The translations under genes and the position numbers were made by a program. Shown piece after piece: positions 8,848-17,809 of a stretch of DNA of 59,647 bases. A model generated the notes under the pieces. That model made no database searches. It was given only the letters and a program-made list of their open reading frames with translations, and was not told the DNA's origin. Within the stretch, counting starts at the first letter, position 1. Each line of letters starts with the position of its first letter. Source of the stretch: an uncultured Bacteroidota bacterium (lineage in GTDB: Bacteria; Bacteroidota; Bacteroidia; Chitinophagales; Chitinophagaceae); contig CAISOH010000007.1 of NCBI GenBank assembly GCA_903887005.1, forward strand, positions 1 to 59,647, read 5' to 3'.

Positions 8848-9402
8848 ATGAAAATGCGTTCATTAGTTTTCTCGATACTGAGAAGCCTCGGAACATGGTC
8901 CCGCTTTTTTTGCGGGAGGGGTTTGGGGTTTTTGTTTTTCATGTTTTCCAGCGTTCATGCACAAATCATTACTACTATTGCAGGCTGCAGTACAGGTGGA
9001 TACAGCGGTGACGGCGGCCCGGCAACTTCTGCCAAACTAAGAGGGCCTGTTAATATTGCTGTGGATATGAATGGCAATTTGTATATAAGTGATTCACCTA
9101 ATGAGGTGGTGCGAAAAGTAAATACTGCAGGCATCATCAGTACTTTTGCAGGTATAGGAACAGCGGGCTTTAGCGGAGATAATAGTCCGGCAACTGCCGC
9201 TAAAATTTATTGGCCTCAAAGTTTTGCTTTTGATAAAAAAGGCAATGTATATTTTTTAGATCAAGGAAATCACCGTGTTCGTAAAGTGGATGCTGCTGGG
9301 ATTATTACCACTTTTGCAGGCAATGGCGCTTCCTATTCAGGCAGTGGTGTGCCCGCAACTGCAACAGGAATAACCGAAGGGGGGGGCTGGTATTTGCAGT
9401 GA
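8848..9402 (+). CDS. NHL-repeat T9SS protein, N-terminal fragment (frameshift at G8)
   Basis: The 184 residues contain a signal-like start ending VHAQ, then NHL-type beta-propeller units (ITTIAGCSTGGYSGDGGPAT, GNLYISDS, NEVVRKVNTAGIISTFAG). The frame fails after GITEGGG at a run of eight G (9379-9386). With seven G the reading continues TEGGAGICSDAAGNIYIA into 9464-10234, giving about 461 residues. The signal region is odd: LGTWSRFFCGRGLGFLFF is encoded by an interspersed repeat (8884-8939). Confidence 0.65.
   Translation: MKMRSLVFSILRSLGTWSRFFCGRGLGFLFFMFSSVHAQIITTIAGCSTGGYSGDGGPATSAKLRGPVNIAVDMNGNLYISDSPNEVVRKVNTAGIISTFAGIGTAGFSGDNSPATAAKIYWPQSFAFDKKGNVYFLDQGNHRVRKVDAAGIITTFAGNGASYSGSGVPATATGITEGGGWYLQ
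8884..8939 (+). repeat. Interspersed hairpin repeat inside a signal-peptide coding region
   Basis: The sequence TCGGAAC, TCCCGC, a T-run, GCGGGAGGGG, GGGGTTTTT matches in order the reverse complement of 43868-43926. It contains the hairpin CCCGC...GCGGG (8900-8916). It is in frame and adds about 18 residues between the basic start and the hydrophobic end of the signal peptide. Confidence 0.6.
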
Positions 9403-9463
9403 TGCAGCAGGGAATATTTATATTGCATCTGGTCTTCATATCCTCAAGGTTGACACTTTCGGG

Positions 9464-10234
9464 ATGCTAACTATTTATGCAGGTAATGGTAGTAGCAGCT
9501 ATTCTGGCGATGGAGGACCCGCAATTGCTGCAGGACTGCCTTGCATGGGTATGATAGCAATGGATCCCTTAGGAAATTTGTATATTTCCGATGGGGCTAA
9601 TCGCATTCGAAAAATAAATACTGCAGGTATTATTAATACTATCGCTGGTACTGACTTAGTAGGTTTTAGCGGGGATGGAGGCCCGGCAACTGCCGCCCAA
9701 CTTAATGCAGCTGCAACCGTATTCCCGGATAATTGCGGCAATTTTTATATTGGAGATGGATATAACAACCGTATACGTAAGGTGGATGGGCATGGTATCA
9801 TTACCACTTTTGCAGGGAATGGTACACAAGGATTTACCGGGGATGGTGGTCAGGCAATCGCTGCTGAATTCTATCATCCGGGTGTTTATCTTGATAAGAA
9901 CGGCAATATATATATAGGTGATGCTGGTAATTATAGTGTGCGCTACATAAAGATGGATAGCTGCAAGAGCGTGATGGAAGCCCCTACCATCCACCAAGGG
10001 GAGGAGGTGGTATCTGTGTTTCCTAATCCTGTAAATGATGAATTGCATATAACTGGGGTTACAGAGAATGTAAAATACAGTATTCTTAATGTGGCGGGAA
10101 TGTGCCTGCAGCAGGGATCACTGAAAAAAGGGGAGAATATTTTGTCTTTGCGATATTTCGCACAGGGAATTTATATTCTTGAAGTGATTTCTGCTGATGG
10201 TGTGAGGAGTATGCATAGGGTAGTAAAGGAGTAA
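9464..10234 (+). CDS. NHL-repeat T9SS protein, C-terminal fragment
   Basis: The frame is open from about 9378. It carries three to four more NHL units of the form YSGDGGPA...GNLYISDG.NRIRKINTAGI and then a type A sorting domain. The domain reads VSVFPNPVNDELHITGV, YSILNVAGMCLQQGSL, GIYILEVISADG and the basic tail RVVKE. The ATG at 9464 lies within a propeller unit and has no credible ribosome site, so this is the second half of the 8848 gene. NHL propellers usually mediate binding; the ligand is unknown. Confidence 0.65.
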   Translation: MLTIYAGNGSSSYSGDGGPAIAAGLPCMGMIAMDPLGNLYISDGANRIRKINTAGIINTIAGTDLVGFSGDGGPATAAQLNAAATVFPDNCGNFYIGDGYNNRIRKVDGHGIITTFAGNGTQGFTGDGGQAIAAEFYHPGVYLDKNGNIYIGDAGNYSVRYIKMDSCKSVMEAPTIHQGEEVVSVFPNPVNDELHITGVTENVKYSILNVAGMCLQQGSLKKGENILSLRYFAQGIYILEVISADGVRSMHRVVKE

Positions 10235-10253
10235 TGGCTGAATTGTGCAGCGA

Positions 10254-10293
10254 AACCCCGTCAGTACACCTTTTTCTGGTGTCAGACGGGGTT
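10254..10293. terminator. Long hairpin between convergent genes
   Basis: AACCCCGTC at 10254 pairs with GACGGGGTT at 10285-10293, and inside them ACACC...GGTGT also pairs. It sits just after the NHL gene and before the convergent YihY gene. It lacks a T-run, so it is called on position and stability only. Confidence 0.45.
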
Positions 10294-10428
10294 GTGCGGT
10301 GGGGAATGTTAAGCTTTCTATCCATGCTCCAGCAGCCCACGCTACATATCTGTAAGCAGCATTCAACAGTTGGTGAGTAAACGAATACCGGAATAATAAA
10401 CCCCGGTTTCCCTGTTTTTCCGCATTCC

Positions 10429-11379
10429 CTAACTGCCATTTTTAATTTGTTTTTCCGAAGGAATTTCTTTAACGGGCAACTCTTTGGCTTCCCGCTTTAT
10501 GATATATACAGCCGTTTCATAAATAGTAATCCCCTTACCAAATTTCATGGCATATACTTTTGTAAACTCCGCACCAAAGTAGAGGATTATGGAAGAATAG
10601 TAAACCCACGACAAAAGAATAATAATGGAAGTGGCGGCGCCATAAGTATTAAAACTCGCAGAACTACCGAGATAATATCCAATAAGAAATTTGCCACCCA
10701 GAAATAGTAAACCCGTGAAGCCGGCTCCTGCAAAAGTATCTTTCCATGATATTTTTGCATCAGGCAATACTTTATATATAACCGCAAAGAGAAATGTTAC
10801 TACAGCAAAAAGCAATAGGAGATTGATGTCTTTTATAAGCAGGATATTGGCAAAGCCCAGATAATGCTGTAAGCGGCCTGTAAGAGCGTCAATAAGCACA
10901 TTAACAAACAATGTTACTAACAGCAAAAAACCAATACCAATAATAATGGAAAAAGATAACAGCCGGTCTGTAATATATTTCAGCCAGCCTCTTTTGGGTT
11001 TAGCTTTAATGGACCAGATATAGTTAATGGAACCTTGTATCTCTGTAAATATACCGGTAGCGCCAAACACCAGTACAACAACCCCAATGATACCAAACAT
11101 AGTAGTATTATTTTGTTTGCCGATATTATCCAATATATTCCTTAATTCTTTTGCTCCCGACTGCCCTACGAGATTGCCAAGCTGGTAAAATACCTTTGTG
11201 GTTACATCAGCTTTTTTTAAAAAAAGCCCAAGTAAGGTGGTTACCACCAGCAAAAGAGGCCCAATGGAAAATATAGTATAATAGGCGAGTGATGCGCTGA
11301 GTTTGGTTGCATTATCATCAGAGAACTCATTTCCTGCATCTTTTATCAGATTGAAGTATTCACGTAGTTTGGATGCCAT
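10429..11379 (-). CDS. YihY/BrkB family inner-membrane protein, copy 1
   Basis: The 316-residue protein has the family core. LSASLAYYTIFSIGPLLLV appears near the N-terminus, followed by GATGIFTEIQGSINYIWSIK and five to six hydrophobic segments ending SWVYYSSIILYFGAEFTKVYA. The family was once called ribonuclease BN, and its real function is unclear. It is about 60-70% identical by eye to the neighbour at 11550-12488, so the two arose by tandem duplication. The C-terminal tail is charged and differs between the copies. Confidence 0.9.
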   Translation of the reverse strand: MASKLREYFNLIKDAGNEFSDDNATKLSASLAYYTIFSIGPLLLVVTTLLGLFLKKADVTTKVFYQLGNLVGQSGAKELRNILDNIGKQNNTTMFGIIGVVVLVFGATGIFTEIQGSINYIWSIKAKPKRGWLKYITDRLLSFSIIIGIGFLLLVTLFVNVLIDALTGRLQHYLGFANILLIKDINLLLLFAVVTFLFAVIYKVLPDAKISWKDTFAGAGFTGLLFLGGKFLIGYYLGSSASFNTYGAATSIIILLSWVYYSSIILYFGAEFTKVYAMKFGKGITIYETAVYIIKREAKELPVKEIPSEKQIKNGS

Positions 11380-11549
11380 TGGTCATTTTAATTAATGCAC
11401 TGCAACCATAGTGCCACCAAAACGCTAATCCTTTTTTTCGTTGGTTTGGGACGACGTTTCCTTTCTTTCTTTAGTTCCTGCATTTGAGTAAGGGGTTATA
11501 GTTGTGTAAAGGATTCATCAGGAACACTATTATAGAGCATATGTATATT

Positions 11550-12488
11550 TTATACCTCGTCATCTACAGGAATAATAACAATGGGCAAATGCTTTACTTC
11601 GTGTTTAATTATATGTACAGCATTGTTTTTTACGGTAATGCCCTTTCCCCATTTCTTGGCATACACCTCTGTAAACTCAGCCCCAAAATAGAGTATCATG
11701 GCAGAATAATATATCCATGATAAAAGAAGAATTATAGAAGCCGCCGCACCATAAGCGCTGATACTCTTCGACATATTAAGGTAATAAGTAATCAGGAATT
11801 TACCGATAAGAAATAATATTCCTGTGAAAACTGCGCCTATGAGGGCGTCTTTCCAATGTATCCGGGCGTCGGGCAGTACTTTGAAGATAATCCAGAAAAG
11901 AAAAGTTACCACAACAAACAGCAAGCCGATATTTGCCCCTTTTAAGAGAAAAATATCTGCATCTCCCAGAAAGCTGCGTAAACGGCCGGAAAGCAGGTCA
12001 ATAAGTACGTTGGCAAGTAATGTTACCGTCATCAAAAGGCCTAAGCCTAATATGAGCAGGAAAGAAAGCAGGCGGTCGGTAATATATTTGAGCCAGCTTC
12101 TTTTGGGTTTGGCCTTTATAGACCAGATATAATTAATAGAGCTTTGTATCTCTGTAAATATACCGGTAGCGCCAAACACCAACACGATACCCCCGATTAT
12201 ACCAAATAAAGTAGAATGGTTCTGATGGCTGATATTTTCGAGTATGCTTTGTAATTCTGCTGCTCCTGATTTTCCAATTATTGCACCCAACTGATCAAAT
12301 ACCTGAGTGGTAACATATGGCTTTTTATATAAAAACCCCAAAAGGGTTATGACTACCAATAACAGCGGCCCGACGGAAAATATAGTATAGTATGCCAGTG
12401 AAGCGCTTAACTTGGTAGCATGGTCTTCTGAAAATTCATCAGCTGATTCCATCAGCGTATCATACATTTTGCGAACCTTAGATGCCAT
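11550..12488 (-). CDS. YihY/BrkB family inner-membrane protein, copy 2
   Basis: The 312-residue paralogue of the next gene has the same start pattern (MASKVRKMYDTLMESADEF) and the same membrane core (LSASLAYYTIFSVGPLLLV, GATGIFTEIQSSINYIWSIK, SWIYYSAMILYFGAEFTEVYA). It lies 170 bp upstream of copy 1 on the same strand. Differences cluster in the middle loop (SFLGDADIFLLKGANIGL versus the equivalent of copy 1) and the tail. No promoter was identified. Confidence 0.9.
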   Translation of the reverse strand: MASKVRKMYDTLMESADEFSEDHATKLSASLAYYTIFSVGPLLLVVITLLGFLYKKPYVTTQVFDQLGAIIGKSGAAELQSILENISHQNHSTLFGIIGGIVLVFGATGIFTEIQSSINYIWSIKAKPKRSWLKYITDRLLSFLLILGLGLLMTVTLLANVLIDLLSGRLRSFLGDADIFLLKGANIGLLFVVVTFLFWIIFKVLPDARIHWKDALIGAVFTGILFLIGKFLITYYLNMSKSISAYGAAASIILLLSWIYYSAMILYFGAEFTEVYAKKWGKGITVKNNAVHIIKHEVKHLPIVIIPVDDEV

Positions 12489-12866
12489 TTGCTTATTCTT
12501 TTATCCTTCTGTTCAGGCGGATTTTTAATCCATTATTACAATGATCTGCTTTGACAGGAGCTTAATTATATATTATTAAAAACTCATTACTCACAATTTA
12601 ACATCATTTATTTAACCGTCAAAGATTGTTCTTATTTTTTGTAAATGGAATATAAATTATTTATTTCTGTTTTTTTGTCAATTTCGTTAATATTCCAACC
12701 CACATTACATAATTGTGCCAGCAGAAGGCCAATCAAATATCCCAATTAAAACTGTTCAGAACTAACGTTTATTTGCATATAGTTGAGTTTTAAATGTTTC
12801 TATGGCATGGTTATTAAAGATATCTTTTGTGATTGTGAAAATTAATTTGCAATATAATAACATAAT
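12489..12866. other. 378-bp divergent AT-rich spacer
   Basis: It separates the YihY genes (minus) from the ice-binding-like gene (plus) and is very AT-rich in the middle. TTAATTTG at 12842-12849, one base off TAnnTTTG, may be the -7 element of the plus-strand gene. No gene or strong hairpin is seen. Confidence 0.4.
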
Positions 12867-15800
12867 ATGAAACATAAATTACTTAATGCATTAACGGCAG
12901 TTATTCTGTTATTAATACCAAATGTGAATTTTGCACAGGCGCCTACCTTAGGAACTGCTGCAAATTTTGTCCTTTTTTCCAGTGCAGGTGCAGTAACCAA
13001 TTCAGGAATTTCGCTTGTTACCGGTAATGTGGGCACTAACAGCGGTTCCAGCACCGGCTTCGGTAATGTAAACGGCCAGATGCATGATAATGATGGTGTA
13101 ACCGGTTCTTGTACAGCAGATTTGCTGATAGCTTATGGCCAGCTGAATACCGCAATACCAACTTTCTTCCCATCACCTTTACTTGGAAACGGGGATACCC
13201 TTATAGCAGGTGTTTATTACATACCTGCAGCCGCAACAATGAACCTGAACCTTTTTTTAGATGCAAAAGGAAATCCCAGCGCTGTATTTATATTTCAAAT
13301 CCAGGGCGCCTTTTCAACGGGAGCATCTTCCAAGGTCAAATTGATTAATGGCGCACAGGCATGTAATGTATTCTGGAAAGTGGAAGGCCTGGTAAGCATG
13401 GCTGCAGGAACCACGATGAGGGGAACTGTTGTTGCCCATAACGCTGCCATTAATATGAACGCGAAAGATACGCTGGAAGGCAGAGCTCTTTCTATTGCAG
13501 GGGCCGTTACGGTCAATGGAGTTCTTGCATATACCCCAACTGGTTGCGGAAGTCCGACACTTACAGGGCCCGCCGCTCCGGCACTTGCTTCAACAGCCTG
13601 TTATGCACTATTTTCTGCTGACGGGCCGGTTTCAAACTCGGGCGTAACGAATATTACAGGTGATATCGGAACGAATGTAGGGTTAACTACCGGCTTCAAT
13701 CCTTTATTTGTAGCAGGCACCATTCATCCTATACCTGATGGCTCTACAGTAACATGTGCAGCCGATTTGCATAATGTATATACTTATCTCAACACACTGC
13801 CTTCCGATATTGAGTTACTGTACCCTGCCCAGTTTGGGCACAACCTGGTACTTACACCCCATACTTACATCATGAAAGCGGCCACAACATTTACTGATAC
13901 ATTATACCTCGATGGAGAAGGTAATGCCGGCGTTGTATTTGTTATCCAGATAAACGGCGCCATTTCTACAAGTACTTTTTCAAGGGTTATGCTGATAAAC
14001 GGAACCCAGGCAAAAAATGTGTTCTGGAAAGTTGATGGTGCGGTAAACATTAATGATTACTCTGTTTTCAACGGAACCATCATTTGCAATAATGCCGCCA
14101 TCAGCATAAATACAGGCGCTACAATTAACGGCAGGGCGCTTACAACTACAGGCGCTTTAACGACTATGGCAATAAATGTAATCATGACTCCCGGCTGCGG
14201 CGGCACATGTATCGCTCCGGCTATAGGCGGTTCACCGCATGTATGTATCGGTTTAACAACTACATTATCCAATACTAGCACAGGTGGTACCTGGAGCAGC
14301 AGCAACACGGCAACTGCTTCCATTGGTACTTCTTCAGGCGTGGTTACCGGTAAAATAGCGGGAACAGCTACTATTACTTATACATTGCCGGCAGGTTGTA
14401 CAAGTACACTTACCTTCACAGTCAATCCGTTACCATCAGCTATTACAGGACCAGCCAGCGTATGTGCAGGGGCTACAACGACCTTAAGTGATGCTATGAC
14501 AGGAGGTACCTGGAGCAGCAGTAATACATTGCTTGCAACAGCAGGCACAGGCTTTGGTACTGTAACAGGAGTAGCAGCAGGTACGCCAACTATTACTTAT
14601 TCTTTGGCACCGGGTTGCTCTGTAACAAAAACCATAACAGTAAGCCCGTTACCTAATGCAGGCAGCATAACCGGCGTTTCCAATGTATGTGCTGGCTCTG
14701 CCATTACATTAACGGATGTTGTGTCTGGCGGTTTGTGGAGCACCAGCAATGCCAAGGCTACAGTGACCGGCGGTGTTGTTACAGGAGTTGCAGCAGGTAC
14801 GGATACAATCAGATATACTGTTACCACCTCAGGCTGTTCAGCAACAGCAACAAAAACTGTAGCAGTGAGTTCATTTCCGCTTCCTGGTAGTATAACCGGT
14901 GCATCAGGTGTATGTGTTGGCGCAGCTATAACATTAACAGATATTGTAACCGGCGGCGTATGGAATACCAGCAATGCAAAAGCTACAGTGTCAGGTGGTG
15001 TTGTTACAGGAATTACAGCAGGTACCGATACAATTATTTATTCTGTTACCAATGTATGCGGCACAGCGAATACGACAAAAACAGTTACTATAAATCCATT
15101 ACCAGGTCCCGGCAGTATAACCGGCGCATCAGATGTGTGTGTTGGTTTGGCCATCCTGTTAAGTGATGGTATAGCTGGCGGAGTATGGAGCAGCAGTAAT
15201 ACAAAAGCCAAAGTGGCAAGCGGCCTTGTGACCGGAATTACAGCAGGTGCGGATACGATTATTTATACAGTTATCAATGGTTGCGGCACAGCAACTGCAA
15301 CAAAAGCGATTACTGTAAGTTCATTTCCTGTAGCAGGCAGTATAACAGGTTTGCCAGGTGTATGTGTCGGTGCTGCAATCACATTAACAGATGGTATAAC
15401 AGGCGGTATTTGGAGCAGCAGCAATGCGAATGCCTCAGTTCTGGCAGGAGTTGTTACCGGCGTTTCAGCAGGTATGGCGACTATAAGTTATTCAGTTATC
15501 AACGCATGTGGAACAGCTAACGCAACTTTAGTAATAACTATTAATCCGTTACCAAATGCAGGCACTATAACGGGTGAAGACAGTGTTTGTGTTGGAAATA
15601 CAATTATCCTAACGGATCTTGCCGGCGGCGGAATATGGAACAGCAGTAATACTTCCATCTCCGTTATTTCAGGTTCCGGGTTAGTTTCAGGTATTTCAGC
15701 AGGTATTATTACGATTGTTTATAGTGTATCCAATAGTTGCGGTATTGATGTTGCGGTATTTCCTGTAAAAGTTATTTCATCCCTGGTATGCAGCACTTTG

Positions 15801-16097
15801 ATGAATGCGGATCTTAATACAGCATTTACAGATTTGAACCTATACCCGAATCCGAACCAGGGAACGTTTACAGTTAATGGTACACTGGGAACTCCTGTAA
15901 CTACCGGAGATGCAGAAGTATCTCTGGAGATAACAAATATGCTGGGCCAGGTTGTATATAACAATAAGGTAATGGCACGGGATGGTATCATTAATGAAAA
16001 AATACAGTTCGGCGCCAGCCTTGCAAATGGCATCTATATACTGAATGTAAAAACTGCTACTGAACATAAAGTGTTCCACTTTGCGCTGAAACAATAA
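12867..16097 (+). CDS. Large T9SS protein: two DUF3494 (ice-binding-like) domains plus seven Ig-like repeats
   Basis: The 1076-residue protein has a signal peptide ending NFAQ. Two tandem domains (about residues 25-225 and 240-445) match the ice-binding/DUF3494 family, with LGTAANFVLFSSAGAVTNSG, VTGNVGTNSG, and in both copies NVFWKV[ED]G followed by GT[VI][VI].[HN]NAAI. Seven units of about 75-80 residues follow (about 450-985), each with VC.G, L.D, GG.W.SSN, G.VTG..AG and a late cysteine. A type A sorting domain closes the protein (LNLYPNPNQGTFTVNG, LEITNMLGQVVYNN, GIYILNVKT). DUF3494 proteins bind ice in some species, but many act as adhesins or have unknown roles, so ice binding is not established. 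Confidence 0.88.
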   Translation: MKHKLLNALTAVILLLIPNVNFAQAPTLGTAANFVLFSSAGAVTNSGISLVTGNVGTNSGSSTGFGNVNGQMHDNDGVTGSCTADLLIAYGQLNTAIPTFFPSPLLGNGDTLIAGVYYIPAAATMNLNLFLDAKGNPSAVFIFQIQGAFSTGASSKVKLINGAQACNVFWKVEGLVSMAAGTTMRGTVVAHNAAINMNAKDTLEGRALSIAGAVTVNGVLAYTPTGCGSPTLTGPAAPALASTACYALFSADGPVSNSGVTNITGDIGTNVGLTTGFNPLFVAGTIHPIPDGSTVTCAADLHNVYTYLNTLPSDIELLYPAQFGHNLVLTPHTYIMKAATTFTDTLYLDGEGNAGVVFVIQINGAISTSTFSRVMLINGTQAKNVFWKVDGAVNINDYSVFNGTIICNNAAISINTGATINGRALTTTGALTTMAINVIMTPGCGGTCIAPAIGGSPHVCIGLTTTLSNTSTGGTWSSSNTATASIGTSSGVVTGKIAGTATITYTLPAGCTSTLTFTVNPLPSAITGPASVCAGATTTLSDAMTGGTWSSSNTLLATAGTGFGTVTGVAAGTPTITYSLAPGCSVTKTITVSPLPNAGSITGVSNVCAGSAITLTDVVSGGLWSTSNAKATVTGGVVTGVAAGTDTIRYTVTTSGCSATATKTVAVSSFPLPGSITGASGVCVGAAITLTDIVTGGVWNTSNAKATVSGGVVTGITAGTDTIIYSVTNVCGTANTTKTVTINPLPGPGSITGASDVCVGLAILLSDGIAGGVWSSSNTKAKVASGLVTGITAGADTIIYTVINGCGTATATKAITVSSFPVAGSITGLPGVCVGAAITLTDGITGGIWSSSNANASVLAGVVTGVSAGMATISYSVINACGTANATLVITINPLPNAGTITGEDSVCVGNTIILTDLAGGGIWNSSNTSISVISGSGLVSGISAGIITIVYSVSNSCGIDVAVFPVKVISSLVCSTLMNADLNTAFTDLNLYPNPNQGTFTVNGTLGTPVTTGDAEVSLEITNMLGQVVYNNKVMARDGIINEKIQFGASLANGIYILNVKTATEHKVFHFALKQ

Positions 16098-16120
16098 TAA
16101 CAGATAGTATTGAACTATAT

Positions 16121-16155
16121 ACAGAGCGTCTCAAAAAGGCGCTCTGTTTTTTTAT
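16121..16155 (+). terminator. Intrinsic terminator of the ice-binding-like gene
   Basis: ACAGAGCG pairs with CGCTCTGT around a short loop (TCTCAAAAAGG) and is followed by a run of T. It lies 25 bp after the stop codon. Confidence 0.85.
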
Positions 16156-16312
16156 GAATAAACCAGAAATAATTTCTTTCTTCAAACCTGTAGAATTAAG
16201 TGAACACTGGCGGGCTCCATCCGATACTAAATTACAGATGCGCCCCAGATGGATTACATTATTCCGGGTATCAAATATGGCATTGTAAATAACATCTTAT
16301 CCGTTCTTTACA

Positions 16313-16330
16313 TTTTGTCATCGTTCCTTA
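16313..16330 (-). mobile_element. 18-bp match to the end of the MITE-like element
   Basis: TTTTGTCATCGTTCCTTA equals the reverse complement of 121-138, which includes the element's left tip and its TAA. The rest of the element is absent. It may be a remnant end, although an 18-bp AT-rich match could also arise by chance. Confidence 0.3.
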
Positions 16331-16403
16331 ACTAATTCCGTGGCATAGTTTTTACCTGTATCATTGAAATGCAAAATAAAAGATAAAAATATCTTTTATT
16401 ATT

Positions 16404-16434
16404 ATTGACATTTTAGTCTTTAATCATATCTTTG
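16404..16434 (+). promoter_or_regulatory. Promoter of the redox cluster
   Basis: A TTG at 16405-16407 is followed after 19 bp by TATCTTTG (16427-16434). Both boxes and the spacing fit the Bacteroidota consensus. It lies about 95 bp before the preferred start of the first redox gene. No operator was recognised. Confidence 0.55.
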
Positions 16435-16528
16435 ATTTTTTATTTCAATTTAATCGTAATGAATTGCCGGAATAGCTGAATTTACTGTTGTATCTAATTA
16501 TTTAATGTTTAATAAAAACACAATTTCT

Positions 16529-17782
16529 ATGAAGAAAAGGAAATTATTGATTGCAATTGGGTTATTTGTTATACCCGCAACACTCCTAACGTTCTGCACC
16601 AAAAACAACCAGTTGGTTGACACATCAGCAGGACTGAATACCAGTAACTTATATTCAGTAAAGGGCACAGCAATCCTTAAACCAATCAGCGGTTCCGCAT
16701 GGGATGGTACTATTGAAACAGTATGGAATAACGCTCCAAAACTTACAGTACATGCCGTAGTTCCCGATTTGGGGAATAACACTTTTAGCGGATTTATTGG
16801 TAATGCTACTGATGTAACGATGCGCTCCTTATACGATGCCAATAACATCTATTTCCTGGTAGAATGGAATTGTGCTCAAAAGAACCTTGCATCATCACCA
16901 TGGTACTTTAACCCCAATACGCATCTTTGGGCGCAGGAAAGCGGCGCTCCGGTAAAGAATGCAGACAGCACAACATACAGGCCCGCTTTTATCCAGGACC
17001 AGTTTACGATGATTTTTAACATTGCTAATTCATGCCCGTCATTTAATACACAATCCTGCTATGGCGTCTGCCATGCAAACTCGTCCTTCGGTGGCGTCAC
17101 CTCACCTTCAGGAGGGGTAATGCACACCAGCGGCCCGGGTGAATTCCTGGATTGCTGGAGGGCCCGCATGCTGCAGGTAGTCAATGTTAACCAGGCCAAT
17201 GATGTTTATATAGACTGGGGCGGCGGCACATTAGATCAGAATGAAATTCATAATGATCTCCAATTATCAACAACAGACGGTGGATTCAATAATAAACAAA
17301 GCTTAAAAATTACCGGGACCGGAACCAAAGTAAACGTACCAATGTATGTTGTACCAGCCGGAGGTTATTCTAATGGTGCGCTTTTACAAAGCGATACACT
17401 AGCAGGTGGAAAAGCAGTAAAAGTTATCGCAGTTGACTCCACTGGGGTTCTTACCCTTGCCAATTCAACTACTATTGATCCACGCACTGCAACATCGGGC
17501 ACGATATACCAGCAAGTGGGTAGCGGCGACGGGCCTAACTGTATTCCCGGAAGTTTTGTATCTCCATATACCGGCAGCCGCGGTGACATTACGGCCAACG
17601 CCTTTTGGACAGGAACAGGATGGAGACTACTTCTGAAGCGGGCATTGAAAACAACTGATGCAGCCTATGATGTTGACTTATCTTCATTGGTCAATCAACC
17701 ATTTGGTATTGGCGTCATGTTTAACGGCGCAGATAATGAACATGCAATTGTTAGCGGCATGACATTGCATTTCAATAAATAA
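16529..17782 (+). CDS. Ethylbenzene-dehydrogenase-related heme-binding lipoprotein
   Basis: The 417-residue protein has a lipoprotein signal (ATLLTFC). A domain like the heme-binding gamma subunit of ethylbenzene/DMSO dehydrogenases follows: WDGTIETVWNNAPKL, then SLYDANNIYFLVEWNC, QDQFTMIFNI and a late GWRLLLKRAL. An unusual heme-c-like motif, C177-x3-C181-H182 (CYGVCH), is present. An ATG at 16505 is also in frame; 16529 is chosen because it gives a proper signal peptide. It is the first gene of the redox cluster, 27 bp before a cytochrome lipoprotein. By inference it carries electrons at the outer membrane or periplasmic face; no partner enzyme is encoded nearby. Confidence 0.8.
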   Translation: MKKRKLLIAIGLFVIPATLLTFCTKNNQLVDTSAGLNTSNLYSVKGTAILKPISGSAWDGTIETVWNNAPKLTVHAVVPDLGNNTFSGFIGNATDVTMRSLYDANNIYFLVEWNCAQKNLASSPWYFNPNTHLWAQESGAPVKNADSTTYRPAFIQDQFTMIFNIANSCPSFNTQSCYGVCHANSSFGGVTSPSGGVMHTSGPGEFLDCWRARMLQVVNVNQANDVYIDWGGGTLDQNEIHNDLQLSTTDGGFNNKQSLKITGTGTKVNVPMYVVPAGGYSNGALLQSDTLAGGKAVKVIAVDSTGVLTLANSTTIDPRTATSGTIYQQVGSGDGPNCIPGSFVSPYTGSRGDITANAFWTGTGWRLLLKRALKTTDAAYDVDLSSLVNQPFGIGVMFNGADNEHAIVSGMTLHFNK

Positions 17783-17809
17783 TCCACGATTCACCATAAT
17801 TTTTTCTTC

